A DNA stretch of 64,000 nt from Drosophila pseudoobscura. Taxonomy: Eukaryota; Arthropoda; Insecta; Diptera; Drosophilidae. Made by a program: the position numbers and the translations under genes. Positions 1 through 8,862 of the stretch are shown in pieces. The number at the start of each line of letters is the position of its first letter. Position 1 is the first letter of the stretch. The stretch is from NCBI RefSeq assembly GCF_009870125.1, contig NC_046683.1, forward strand, positions 50,793,869-50,857,868, written 5' to 3'. The notes below the pieces were generated by a model. That model was not told the DNA's origin. It did not search any database and saw only the letters and a program-made list of their open reading frames with translations.

Positions 1-206
1 CCGAAGACCCCGGCTACCCCGACACAGTAAGAGCGACACAACCCTTAAGGAGCACAAGCAAAACAATCATTAAATGACAAGAGAAATATGTATATTCAGA
101 AGGTACTTAAATTTTTACTTAATCTACTGGTAATGAAGGTGATTTTACAAATCGGTCATCCAACGATTTTGCTATATTGCATTTCGAAATCAAACCCCTA
201 GCATCC

Positions 207-848
207 CTACCATCCCATCGGTCCACCCGGCATCCCGGGTCCGCCACGCCGAATGTGGTCCTCGGGAGGCGTGTGAGGTACGGGATAGATGCGCTTCGAT
301 TCGTTCATGCGTTGGTTGTAGCTCTCGATCTGTTCCCGCAGCTGGACATCTTCCTGCAGGGCGCGCCCCTCGTCAAACTCCAGTGTGGCGACGCCGTCCA
401 ATCGATCCAGATCCACCCAGCCGCGGAAGCGCACACAAACTCCGTTCATAATGAAATGAGAGCGGAGATGCACTTTTCCGCGCTCCCGCTCAAAGTCGCA
501 CTCCTGGTCCTGGGCATAGGGATTGTGGTTGGCATTGAAGTAGAGCTGGACGTTGGTGCCCGATGTGACAAAGGAGAGCTCCGCATAGCCCTTCCGGCAG
601 TCGTTGACAAATCTCATGCGTCGCTCGTCTATGGCACGCTCCCTGTATCCAGTATAGCGAACCTCGGTCTCTCGACAAAGACGCCGGAACAGCTCATCGC
701 TATCGTACTTTGATTTCTGATCGGGCACAACTCGGGGCATTTTGAAGATGAAGCGGGGCTTGGGTTGCTCGTACATCGCCATTGCTTCATATGGCGGAAG
801 CATGCCCGGCATGGCAGCTGCGTCTCCTAGATTTTGATGGTGATGCAT
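207..848 (-). CDS. CBF-beta family transcription cofactor (Brother/Big brother type)
   Basis: Predicted 213-residue protein, encoded in one uninterrupted exon. It is the non-DNA-binding beta partner of Runx proteins (Runt and Lozenge in flies), and in that family it raises Runx affinity for DNA in the nucleus. The sequence shows the family hallmarks: the MPRVVPDQ block at about residue 37, then ELFRRL, RYTGYRER, the FVTSGTN segment, and NGVCVRFRGWVDLDRLDG at about residues 135-153. The C-tail is Gly/Pro rich. I chose the ATG at 848 rather than the in-frame ATG at 908, because a good 3' splice site (pyrimidines then CAG, ending at 866 on the minus strand) lies between them, so the upstream codons are probably intron. 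Length matches the fly Brother and Big brother proteins as I remember them. I cannot tell which of the two this is, or whether it is a separate paralogue. Confidence 0.9.
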   Translation of the reverse strand: MHHHQNLGDAAAMPGMLPPYEAMAMYEQPKPRFIFKMPRVVPDQKSKYDSDELFRRLCRETEVRYTGYRERAIDERRMRFVNDCRKGYAELSFVTSGTNVQLYFNANHNPYAQDQECDFERERGKVHLRSHFIMNGVCVRFRGWVDLDRLDGVATLEFDEGRALQEDVQLREQIESYNQRMNESKRIYPVPHTPPEDHIRRGGPGMPGGPMGW

Positions 849-1237
849 TTTCTTGTTACTGCACTCTGCAAGTAGAGAATATTGACTGAACTCTGTGGAA
901 ATATTCATGATTATATATACCCTATAAGAAGACCATGGCTTGGTACTTGGTTGTATTGTGCGCTACCTGAAATATTTTATGATTCAATTGAGCAGCTGCG
1001 GTAAGCATACGACAGGTAAATATACAAACAGGTAAACGCGTTAGATCGCAGATAATTGTGGCACTTATACATCTAGTTTTAAAGAAAACAAATGGCTTAA
1101 CGGCCCTTACAACAGTGTTGGTTAGCGCCACAGTAAAACTAAGTGGCAACGATTCTATGTCAGATCAGGTGGCAGCTCTATGCATACAAATCAGCTGCAT
1201 TTTGTATTTTGTTATTAAACTAACAAATTAAATAAGC
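849..1237. promoter_or_regulatory. Head-to-head promoter region of the CBF-beta and PRCC-like genes
   Basis: This 389-bp interval separates two divergent genes, so it must hold both 5' ends. On the minus strand a 3' splice site at about 866 and a CAG|GTAG donor near 967 suggest a small 5'-UTR intron for the CBF-beta gene. No TATA box or clear DRE was seen. The split point between the two promoters cannot be placed by eye. Confidence 0.5.
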
Positions 1238-2677
1238 ATGTCTCTTGTTGCTTATGCCGCCAGCAGCGATGAAGAGTCCGAGAATGAAGACGATAACACT
1301 GGGCCACAAGTGGAACTGATAAAACCGCAGTCTACGACGAATACAACAGGAACAGCCGCTCTGCCCGTGAAAGAAAAGCTATTTAATGGTCATATTAGTG
1401 ACGAGGATGATGACTTTGTACCACAAGAGGCGTCCTTGCAGCAGCTAAAAATCACCAGTGGTCGACTGTCGCTAGCCCTACCCAAGCCAAAAGTGGCTTT
1501 TGAGGAGATTCAAGAGGAAGATGTTAACGAACAGGTGACACTCCCGTTTGCCAAGCTGCCCATGCCACGCGCAGCAGCGGTAGGCAAAGTCTTTATAGAG
1601 GAAAAGGACGATGAATTCCTGCACAAAAAGCCCGTGCCAATCGAGGGCGATGCGTTGGAAAAGCCTCCGCCTCCACCAGTCAAAGAGCGTGTTAAGATTA
1701 GCATACCATCGCTGAGGGACTTTTCGGATGTGGACAAGGAAAAGGCAGAGAAATTAAAGAACAAAGACACCAAGCCCAACATGCCCAAGGGATGTGGACT
1801 GTTAAGTCTACTGCCACAAGCAAAGTCTGAGCGTAATTTCGCAAAATCCTCATCAGCAGAGGCTGCAAAACCTACCACGAACACCGCAACTACTCCAAAG
1901 TCAACGAGCACAATGCCACAGCCTCGTGCTACTGCTCCAGCCTTTGTGCCGGATACAGTGAAGCACCGCCGCGCTGCCCACAATACAGAAGGAGTTGATG
2001 GCGTGAAATCATCTGCTAAGAAGCCTTTACCCAATACCCAAGGGGCTAGTGTCGCCCAAAACCAGCAAAAGAAGCCTTCAGCCGCTCTGGTGAATGTAAG
2101 CGATAGTGATGAGGATGATGACGAAGGTTCTGGGGACTTTTTCTCGCTAAACACAGAACAGAAACTTCCGGAGGTGAGCAGCAACGAAATCAGCGCCTTG
2201 GTAGCCAAGCGGGCTGCCAAAATGGTGGAGGCAAGCGGCAAATACCTGGACGAGATGGCCGCTCGTGATGCGGCCGAGGCAGCAGAAGCAGAGGCTGCTC
2301 GACTCCAAGACGAACAGATGCTGCACGCACAAAAGCGCTATCATGAACAACAGCTTGATCCGGAAGCCATGGATGCGTTGGTGGGCAAGAATGCCAAGCG
2401 CCGTCGAAAGGAGACTAAAGACATACAAGTGATTGATATATCTGGGTCGCAGGTGCTGCCCGACCGCGAGGAATGGATGCGCACCGCCTTGGCCTCTTCC
2501 ACCACTTTTCAGCCTACGGGCGTGCTAACGGACGAAGAGCCTGTGGCCGGCACCAGACGGAAGCATCAAATCACTTACCTGGCGCACAAGGCCAAGGCCA
2601 ACGAAGCCGAGCTCCAGGCAATGTGGTCAGCCAACCGGCAAACTCGACGGGCCACACAAAGCAAATATGGTTTCTGA
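1238..2677 (+). CDS. PRCC-like nuclear protein
   Basis: Intronless 479-residue protein that resembles PRCC, the proline-rich nuclear protein linked in mammals to pre-mRNA splicing factors and to MAD2B. The start (MSLVAYAASSDEESE) is the typical PRCC N-terminus. The middle is low complexity, with acidic stretches, the run KPPPPPVKERVKISIPSL, and the motif GCGLLSLLPQ, which is also seen in PRCC relatives. The C-terminal third (about residues 290-479) carries the conserved PRCC domain, with VIDISGSQVLPDREEW and the ending RRKHQITYLAHKAKANE...RATQSKYGF. It is convergent with the TMEM60-like gene, with only 61 bp between the two stop codons. Function in flies is inferred from the family only. Confidence 0.85.
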   Translation: MSLVAYAASSDEESENEDDNTGPQVELIKPQSTTNTTGTAALPVKEKLFNGHISDEDDDFVPQEASLQQLKITSGRLSLALPKPKVAFEEIQEEDVNEQVTLPFAKLPMPRAAAVGKVFIEEKDDEFLHKKPVPIEGDALEKPPPPPVKERVKISIPSLRDFSDVDKEKAEKLKNKDTKPNMPKGCGLLSLLPQAKSERNFAKSSSAEAAKPTTNTATTPKSTSTMPQPRATAPAFVPDTVKHRRAAHNTEGVDGVKSSAKKPLPNTQGASVAQNQQKKPSAALVNVSDSDEDDDEGSGDFFSLNTEQKLPEVSSNEISALVAKRAAKMVEASGKYLDEMAARDAAEAAEAEAARLQDEQMLHAQKRYHEQQLDPEAMDALVGKNAKRRRKETKDIQVIDISGSQVLPDREEWMRTALASSTTFQPTGVLTDEEPVAGTRRKHQITYLAHKAKANEAELQAMWSANRQTRRATQSKYGF

Positions 2678-2685
2678 ATTTCCAT

Positions 2686-2691
2686 TTTATT
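2686..2691 (-). terminator. Poly(A) signal of the TMEM60-like gene
   Basis: AATAAA on the minus strand, 48 bp past the TMEM60-like stop codon and only 9 bp from the PRCC-like stop codon. If it is used, cleavage would fall inside the PRCC coding sequence on the opposite strand, so the two mRNAs would overlap at their 3' ends. Confidence 0.55.
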
Positions 2692-2738
2692 TACGAGCTA
2701 ACTTAAAAAATACATTTAATGGTACACTAATCCGGGGT

Positions 2739-3134
2739 TTAATTTAACCAGCCCTCCCGCTTTCCGAGCCTGCTGCCTACATAGAAAATTGCGGTGCTCA
2801 GCAGCAGTATTAAAGGGGCGATGGTCACGTAGATGGGAATCTGCTGGGGATATTCCAACGTCAGGCAGATCATTACCTGCGATGTGATGGTCAGCAGCAC
2901 ACCGCCTATGTTCCATTTGTACAGAAGCAGCAGGTCTGTCAGGCGGTTTAGATTCCGCCACTTGCGTATGAATTTTATGATCACGTAGATGATAAGAATG
3001 CAGTCGAAGAACCACAGCGGCGTAAAGGTAACAAACCAGTTCCAGGTGGTGCGCGGATCAAGACGCAGGCATAATAGGATGAGGAAGACGAGTACTATGA
3101 ACCACGTAAAGAGTGCCCGGTGTGCCAGTGTCAT
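2739..3134 (-). CDS. TMEM60-like four-span membrane protein
   Basis: Single-exon 131-residue protein. Four hydrophobic segments are visible at about residues 6-25, 34-54, 72-92 and 100-120. The N-terminal part (MTLAHRALFTWFIVLVFLILLCLRLD, then TWNWFVTFTPLWFFD) aligns with vertebrate TMEM60, recalled as MSLAQRVLLTWLF...WNWFLIFIPVWIFD. The biochemical role of the family is not known; it is presumably an endomembrane protein. The ATG at 3134 fits the family start exactly. The gene lies tail-to-tail with the PRCC-like gene. Confidence 0.85.
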   Translation of the reverse strand: MTLAHRALFTWFIVLVFLILLCLRLDPRTTWNWFVTFTPLWFFDCILIIYVIIKFIRKWRNLNRLTDLLLLYKWNIGGVLLTITSQVMICLTLEYPQQIPIYVTIAPLILLLSTAIFYVGSRLGKREGWLN

Positions 3135-3772
3135 TTCCTCAATTTACCTCATCTTTCTTGGGTCCAAATAGTCAAGAATAGGGCTGTTGGATATATATAT
3201 TCCAAAATATATATATACATATGTATATTAAAACAAATTTTGTTTACATTGTTGTATTCGGCCAGAGAAAGAGTTCTGTTGAACACCGGAAACTATCTTT
3301 CGATATCTTGATATGCCTCGATTTTAATATTCGGTTTAGATAAAAGCACTCAATTTTATCCGGTACATGAAAGGTTTTAACGAGACTGGCTAATTTTGAG
3401 GTACTCACTTTCATTGTATTATTTAACAACAAAATTTTCACATAAAATAGAGTAAATTTTGCTACTCGGCAACTACACAGGGATGAAATGGTAATGGAGA
3501 CACCTGTCCACGAAACCAGTTGCGATACTGCCATATATCGCTCACATCGATGTAATATAAAAATCAAAAACGAATCGAGAGAATTATAATACATTTATCT
3601 TATGAAACGTGTAATCTAATCCAACATGTATTCGAAGAATCTCTTGAACACTTCGTTGTCATTCGACAACCTCGGCTATCTTCCATCTTTGGACAACCAA
3701 ATGCACAAACTGTAACAAATATGTAATGTACGTTAATGGAGTATTTAAAAGACTTTCACGCTGTTAAATAAT
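3135..3772. other. Spacer between TMEM60-like and amine oxidase genes
   Basis: AT-rich spacer of about 640 bp. It must contain the TMEM60-like promoter at its left side. Visible items are AT microsatellites near 3190-3225 and an ATCGAT near 3547. The open frames here look non-coding. Nothing else was recognised. Confidence 0.5.
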
Positions 3773-3778
3773 TTTATT
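3773..3778 (-). terminator. Poly(A) signal 4 bp after the amine oxidase stop
   Basis: AATAAA on the minus strand begins four bases after the TAA stop, which implies an exceptionally short 3' UTR of about 20-40 nt. Confidence 0.6.
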
Positions 3779-3782
3779 AAAC

Positions 3783-5198
3783 TTAAGAAATATCTTGGTA
3801 AAAATCATTTAATCTTTCCGCCTCCCGCCAACCAGCTTCAACGGCACCATGTACTGTGGAATAGTGAGTTTTGCTCGAGGCCTCGCCCGCAAATAGCAAT
3901 ATTGGGTGACCATTGTCACTCATCACAGGAGTCTGCAGATCCCAGGGACCAGTATTCAGCTCATCGGCTAGTGTGGTACGAAAGCTATAACTGCCACGGA
4001 AGTTGGGATTGGAATGCCATTGGGTGCGCACAAATCGGTTAGGTTGGGGCACATCAAAGCTGAGAAATTTTCGGAAAAGCCAGCTCAGACCCTCCAGCAC
4101 CTTTTCCTCCTTGAGAGTCTCCATGTGGCGGGCGTGCTCACCCGCAATCCAAGCCTCCAGCAGGCGAGGCTGATAGGTGACCCGATGACAGCCGCTGATG
4201 CTCTCCAGCCAAAAGAGCTCCGAACTGCGTAGCTCCTGCAGATCCTGCTCTATCCACAGACAGTAGAATCCCGCACAATCAGTTGGAAACGGCGGTGCCG
4301 CAAACTCCATATAGAATTTGTCCACTGTGCCCAGTTTTAGGCTTTTAATCGCATTAACCTTGGCTGCCGGCAGGGCAGGCACAAACAACGTCTCATGCTG
4401 CTCTTGCAGTACTCCCAGGGAGACGGTGCAAATGACATGGTCTGCGTTGAAGGTTTCTCCATCCGAGCACTGAACATTCAAATTGCAAGGACAGTCGCAG
4501 TTGATCTCAGTAACCTTCTTCTCGAAATGTACACGTCCCTTGAGCACTCCAAGGTCATCGGGCTGATCACTAGCGCTCATCAGAAGTCGAAGGAATCTCT
4601 CGAAGCCTTGATCGCGCCAATTCAGCAGCTGATCACCTTCAGACTCGGCGAATTCCAAATGTCCGCGTCCCGAAACTTCAAGCAAGTTGTCAGAGCCCTC
4701 GAAAGAACTTTCGGATCTCTTGAAGCTTTCCAGCATCTCGTTGGCCAGGACGCGGTCGACCGGCAACTGCGTGTCAATCTCCTTCCAATATCTTTGTGTC
4801 AGATAATCTCCCACAGACCCCTTGTACGGATTGGATCCGTCTGGTACTGAGCTCGAAGCGATTCCTCTTAAGGTGATAGCCAGCTCCTGAGGTACTTCCT
4901 CTTTGTTGGATCGTACGCACCGCACCGTACTATATAAGTCTCCAGTCCGCTCGAGGAGATAGAGATCCTTGACCAGCTCGTGAACGGCATTCCCCTTCTC
5001 TCCATGGCACCACTGGGCTCCCAGGTCGACAACATTTTCAGAAAATGGAATGGTGTGTATGCGACCGCCAATCCGGCTCTCAGCCTCCAGGATCTGCACG
5101 TTATTAAAGCCCTTCTCCAGGAGACGAGTGGCGGAAGCTATACCAGAGGCTCCTGCTCCAACAACTAAAATTCGGGCGGTTTCTCGGCTCTGACGCAT
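3783..5198 (-). CDS. FAD-dependent polyamine/amine oxidase
   Basis: Intronless 471-residue flavoprotein of the spermine/N1-acetylpolyamine oxidase family, which oxidises secondary amines of polyamines and releases hydrogen peroxide. The N-terminus has a dinucleotide-binding Rossmann motif (VVGAGASGIASATRL, about residues 12-26), then the Glu of ILEAESRIGGRIHT that binds FAD ribose, and DLGAQWCHGE, typical of this family. The C-terminus holds the second FAD motif (LLFAGEASSKTHYSTVHGAVEAGWREAERL), so the enzyme is complete. There is no signal peptide and the end (DIS) is not a peroxisomal PTS1, so a cytosolic location is likely. Drosophila has several such paralogues and I cannot name this one. 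Confidence 0.88.
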   Translation of the reverse strand: MRQSRETARILVVGAGASGIASATRLLEKGFNNVQILEAESRIGGRIHTIPFSENVVDLGAQWCHGEKGNAVHELVKDLYLLERTGDLYSTVRCVRSNKEEVPQELAITLRGIASSSVPDGSNPYKGSVGDYLTQRYWKEIDTQLPVDRVLANEMLESFKRSESSFEGSDNLLEVSGRGHLEFAESEGDQLLNWRDQGFERFLRLLMSASDQPDDLGVLKGRVHFEKKVTEINCDCPCNLNVQCSDGETFNADHVICTVSLGVLQEQHETLFVPALPAAKVNAIKSLKLGTVDKFYMEFAAPPFPTDCAGFYCLWIEQDLQELRSSELFWLESISGCHRVTYQPRLLEAWIAGEHARHMETLKEEKVLEGLSWLFRKFLSFDVPQPNRFVRTQWHSNPNFRGSYSFRTTLADELNTGPWDLQTPVMSDNGHPILLFAGEASSKTHYSTVHGAVEAGWREAERLNDFYQDIS

Positions 5199-5714
5199 GG
5201 CTTAAACAGGATTCAACAAGCTACCAAGACGATCGACAAGATACTGATTGATTTTTCGAGCTGTGGCTGGCTTTTGTCGGCCTATTCTGACGATGCTTTG
5301 CTCCCATTGCGGTTTTATTCACTGTTCGTTGCACTTATTCTTGTTTTGCAACGCACCTATAGAGTACAACAAGCCGAGTCATACACATTTGATATGCGCT
5401 TTTCGAATAGTCGACTCTCATTGATTATTTTGTAAAACGAGTCTCTTTAAATAATAATCAGGACAAAGTTCAAAAACCTGCCCATGGGTAATTGATTGGT
5501 GTAGGGGATTGCGCGGGAAATAAGCCTTTATACGTAACCTCAAACTACTAATCACCATATACTAGCAGATCTAATAATACAGAATACTAATTCGTGATCA
5601 TCAAAATCTATATTTTTATAAAAATGTCGAGAAAAAATAGTCCTGTCAAAAATTGATTAACGGAGGTTTTTTACACTGGCGCTTCCATGGGGCTTATATA
5701 AAAAAGGCCAACCA
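5199..5714. other. Spacer upstream of the amine oxidase gene
   Basis: Contains the presumed amine oxidase promoter near its left edge. Otherwise it is AT-rich sequence with no gene, TATA box or repeat that I could support. Confidence 0.4.
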
Positions 5715-5850
5715 TTTTTACAACTGACTGTTTTTCCTTAAACTTTTTTTTATAAGCAAGTATTCAAAATAAGCCAGTCAAGTAAAAAATTGATTCAACA
5801 ATTGGTTAAAATTATGTGGGCAGGTCTGAGAGATCTATTTAGCTGGTAAT
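5715..5850 (+). repeat. Diverged repeat block upstream of TVP23 (copy C)
   Basis: By eye this block aligns with 8095-8230. In both copies the landmarks come in the same order: TTTATAAGCAA, GCCAGTC or GGCCAGTC, AAATTGATTCAA, a GGGCAGGTCTGAG-like stretch, then TAGCTGGTAA or TAGCTAGTAA. The match is interrupted and diverged, so the two look like old copies of one dispersed element or a shared regulatory block. Confidence 0.45.
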
Positions 5851-5901
5851 ATTCGACGGAATATCAAAAAAGAGGAATATGTACAATAGAACTTGAATTT
5901 G

Positions 5902-5976
5902 TCAGTATATTTACAGTATATTTACAGTATATTTTTAAAATGAGACGGTATATTTCTGAGGTATATTTTATCGATA
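5902..5976 (+). promoter_or_regulatory. TVP23 core promoter: motif 6 cluster plus DRE
   Basis: Several copies of the Ohler motif 6 core (GTATATTT) lie at 5904-5967, three of them in tandem as CAGTATATTTA. They are followed by a perfect DRE (TATCGATA) at 5969-5976. Motif 6 and DRE are known elements of broadly expressed TATA-less fly promoters. The coding start lies 140 bp downstream. The 24 bases at 5933-5956 are repeated exactly in the Taf2 promoter. Confidence 0.75.
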
Positions 5977-6114
5977 AATCCGATCTGATAATCTGATACG
6001 CAGGCACAAAAGCAACAACAAAAAGCAAAGAAAATGCATTAAAACTCGTATAACTTATTAACTTACCACGCTTTGATACAATTGAATTCAATTTAGTCAA
6101 TCCTTAACATAATC

Positions 6115-7028
<914 letters not shown>

Positions 7029-7305
7029 GCACAGAATGCTACGTTGAAGTCAACTTGCCAACTTTTGCTGCAGCGCATTCCAAAGAGTAATTTGATGCTA
7101 TCATACTGCAAGACGAACTATCCTGGCATGGTATCTCTGTGTGTGTACATTTGTATAACTTAATTTAGCCATACTGCAATTTACTATAACTTTTATTACT
7201 TTTACTTTGAGTAAACTAAATGCATGTGTGTGAACTGGACGTTTGATCGTATTAAATTCTACAAATAATCTTAGAAAAATTATTGCGGACTATTTATTTT
7301 AAATG

Positions 7306-7311
7306 AATAAA
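7306..7311 (+). terminator. Likely poly(A) signal of TVP23
   Basis: AATAAA in AT-rich sequence 278 bp after the TVP23 stop codon. Confidence 0.45.
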
Positions 7312-8094
7312 AAGGAATGTCGACCTGAATAAGTTCACCTTAACCCACCATTAAAAAACCTCTTTGTTTATGATCTGAAATGATCCTTGATTTTTATATG
7401 CGGTTTAGAATAATTGTATACTATTATTCTATTAGTTAATACATTTTCTACAAAATTTATAAAATAAGAGTTAAACGAAAAAGATCAACAAAAATGTCCA
7501 CTAAATTCATTTTTGTTACCCGGTACTCGAAGAGTTGAGAGATATATGTATTAGTTTTCACTCTTTCTTTTTCTCTTTCTCGCTCTTAATCGTGCAGTGC
7601 GCACCGCCTCTCATGGTGGAGGGAAGCGAGACAGTAACACAGCTGATGTTGGTGTGAGAAGCGTGAGAAAGATAGAGACAGATGTAGCGGAAAAGGGAAA
7701 CAGATAAAATATTTTTAAATTTTAATAAAATCGGTTATTTGTTGAAAAAGCCATTAGCGAAATGCAAGCCCCCTACCCGCAAAACCAACAATGAATTCTA
7801 AATTTTCAAAGCTATCTCAGAGAAACGTTCCAATGTATTTCTTACTGATAGCGAGAGTATGTATCGGGATCGAGATATAAACAGAAATCCAGTAAAATGC
7901 ATGAATGAAACTTATATATGTCTATCTGAGAAAAATGCATTATTATTTAGGTTTCAAATAAGATTGGAAAAAGCCTTACAAATTAATTTAAATGAAATAG
8001 GGTATCAAAATGTTCATACTCCATAAATATGTAATTCCTTTGCATCAAATATGTAGTTATCGTGTAGTTAACATGTAAAAAATCCCTTTTTTTC
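7312..8094. other. Spacer with possible dispersed repeat material
   Basis: No gene seen. It includes a pyrimidine-rich run at 7560-7590 and the string TTACCCGGTACTCGAAGAGT near 7515. That string resembles short sequences common in Drosophila intergenic repeats. I cannot assign a family without a repeat library. Confidence 0.35.
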
Positions 8095-8490
8095 TTGCCC
8101 TTGTTTGTTTAAAATTGTTTTATAAGCAAACCAGTAAAAGTGGGTCGTTAAAATTGGCCAGTCTTGTAGGGAAATTGATTCAATCGGATAAAGTCGTGTG
8201 TTCAGGGCTGAGGGTCCTAGCTAGCTAGTAACAGACAAATTTCCGTCAGTGCAAAGGTTACATTAACCCATTGTCGACCAGATCAACATACACTCCACGA
8301 AAATTATAAATTTTGAAGAATTTTTCCGCAGTTCAGGAGAACGGTATAGTGTTTTTCGGTAAGTAAAAAGAAAGGATAGGATGGATCTGCAAGAAGAAAT
8401 TACATGCAGTGCCATATCCCGCCCGTCAGCTCAAGTTGTTCACCAGTTTAAACAAAGGGGGCTATGTGGGTTATGTTCGTTTTTTCATCC
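8095..8490 (+). repeat. Dispersed promoter-proximal repeat (copy A)
   Basis: The right part (8262-8490) aligns over its whole length with the reverse complement of 30452-30689. It starts with an identical 20-mer (ATTAACCCATTGTCGACCAG at 8262-8281) and ends with GTTCGTTTTTTCATC (8475-8489), also identical. Between these lie shared strings such as GATGGATCT and CAAGAAGAA, with rough identity near two thirds. The left part (8095-8230) resembles 5715-5850. Copy A ends 7 bp before the motif 1 element of the CIZ1-like gene. Confidence 0.65.
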
Positions 8491-8496
8491 ATCTAC

Positions 8497-8507
8497 TGGT
8501 CACACTA
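8497..8507 (+). promoter_or_regulatory. Ohler motif 1 of the CIZ1-like gene promoter
   Basis: TGGTCACACTA matches the motif 1 consensus (YGGTCACACTR), an M1BP-bound element near the start site of many housekeeping fly genes. The 5' UTR would run to a donor (AAG|GTAAGG at 8649), and a 5'-UTR intron would end at the TTTGCAG at 8856, just before the ATG. Confidence 0.7.
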
Positions 8508-8862
8508 TTTTCGCCATTTTCAAGTCGTTCAGTCTGTTAGTGCGAGAAAATTTTGAGATAAATCAAAGGAAACGTGTAATTTCAGTGGGGAACAAGTTGT
8601 AAGCTAATAAATAGTCAATTTTCTCTTGTGAAAAATATAAAAAAAAAGGTAAGGACCCGCAAAATCAACTGAATATTTTCGCAAGAAAAAGTGCACCGGC
8701 AATATCGATTTTTGTTCACACACATAAGCGACGCCGCCGGCGCACTGCTGAATGGGGTGCTGCGCTGGGCAAATTCTACATACGCATGTGTGCATACATA
8801 CATACGTTCGTAACCGGAAAAAGTGACTTAAATTTTTGGTTGGTTTATATTTGCAGAGAAAA

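Noticed and set aside
8381-8602. 73-codon frame across the repeat and motif 1 promoter
   Set aside because: It spans the dispersed repeat and the presumed start site, and has no protein-like features.
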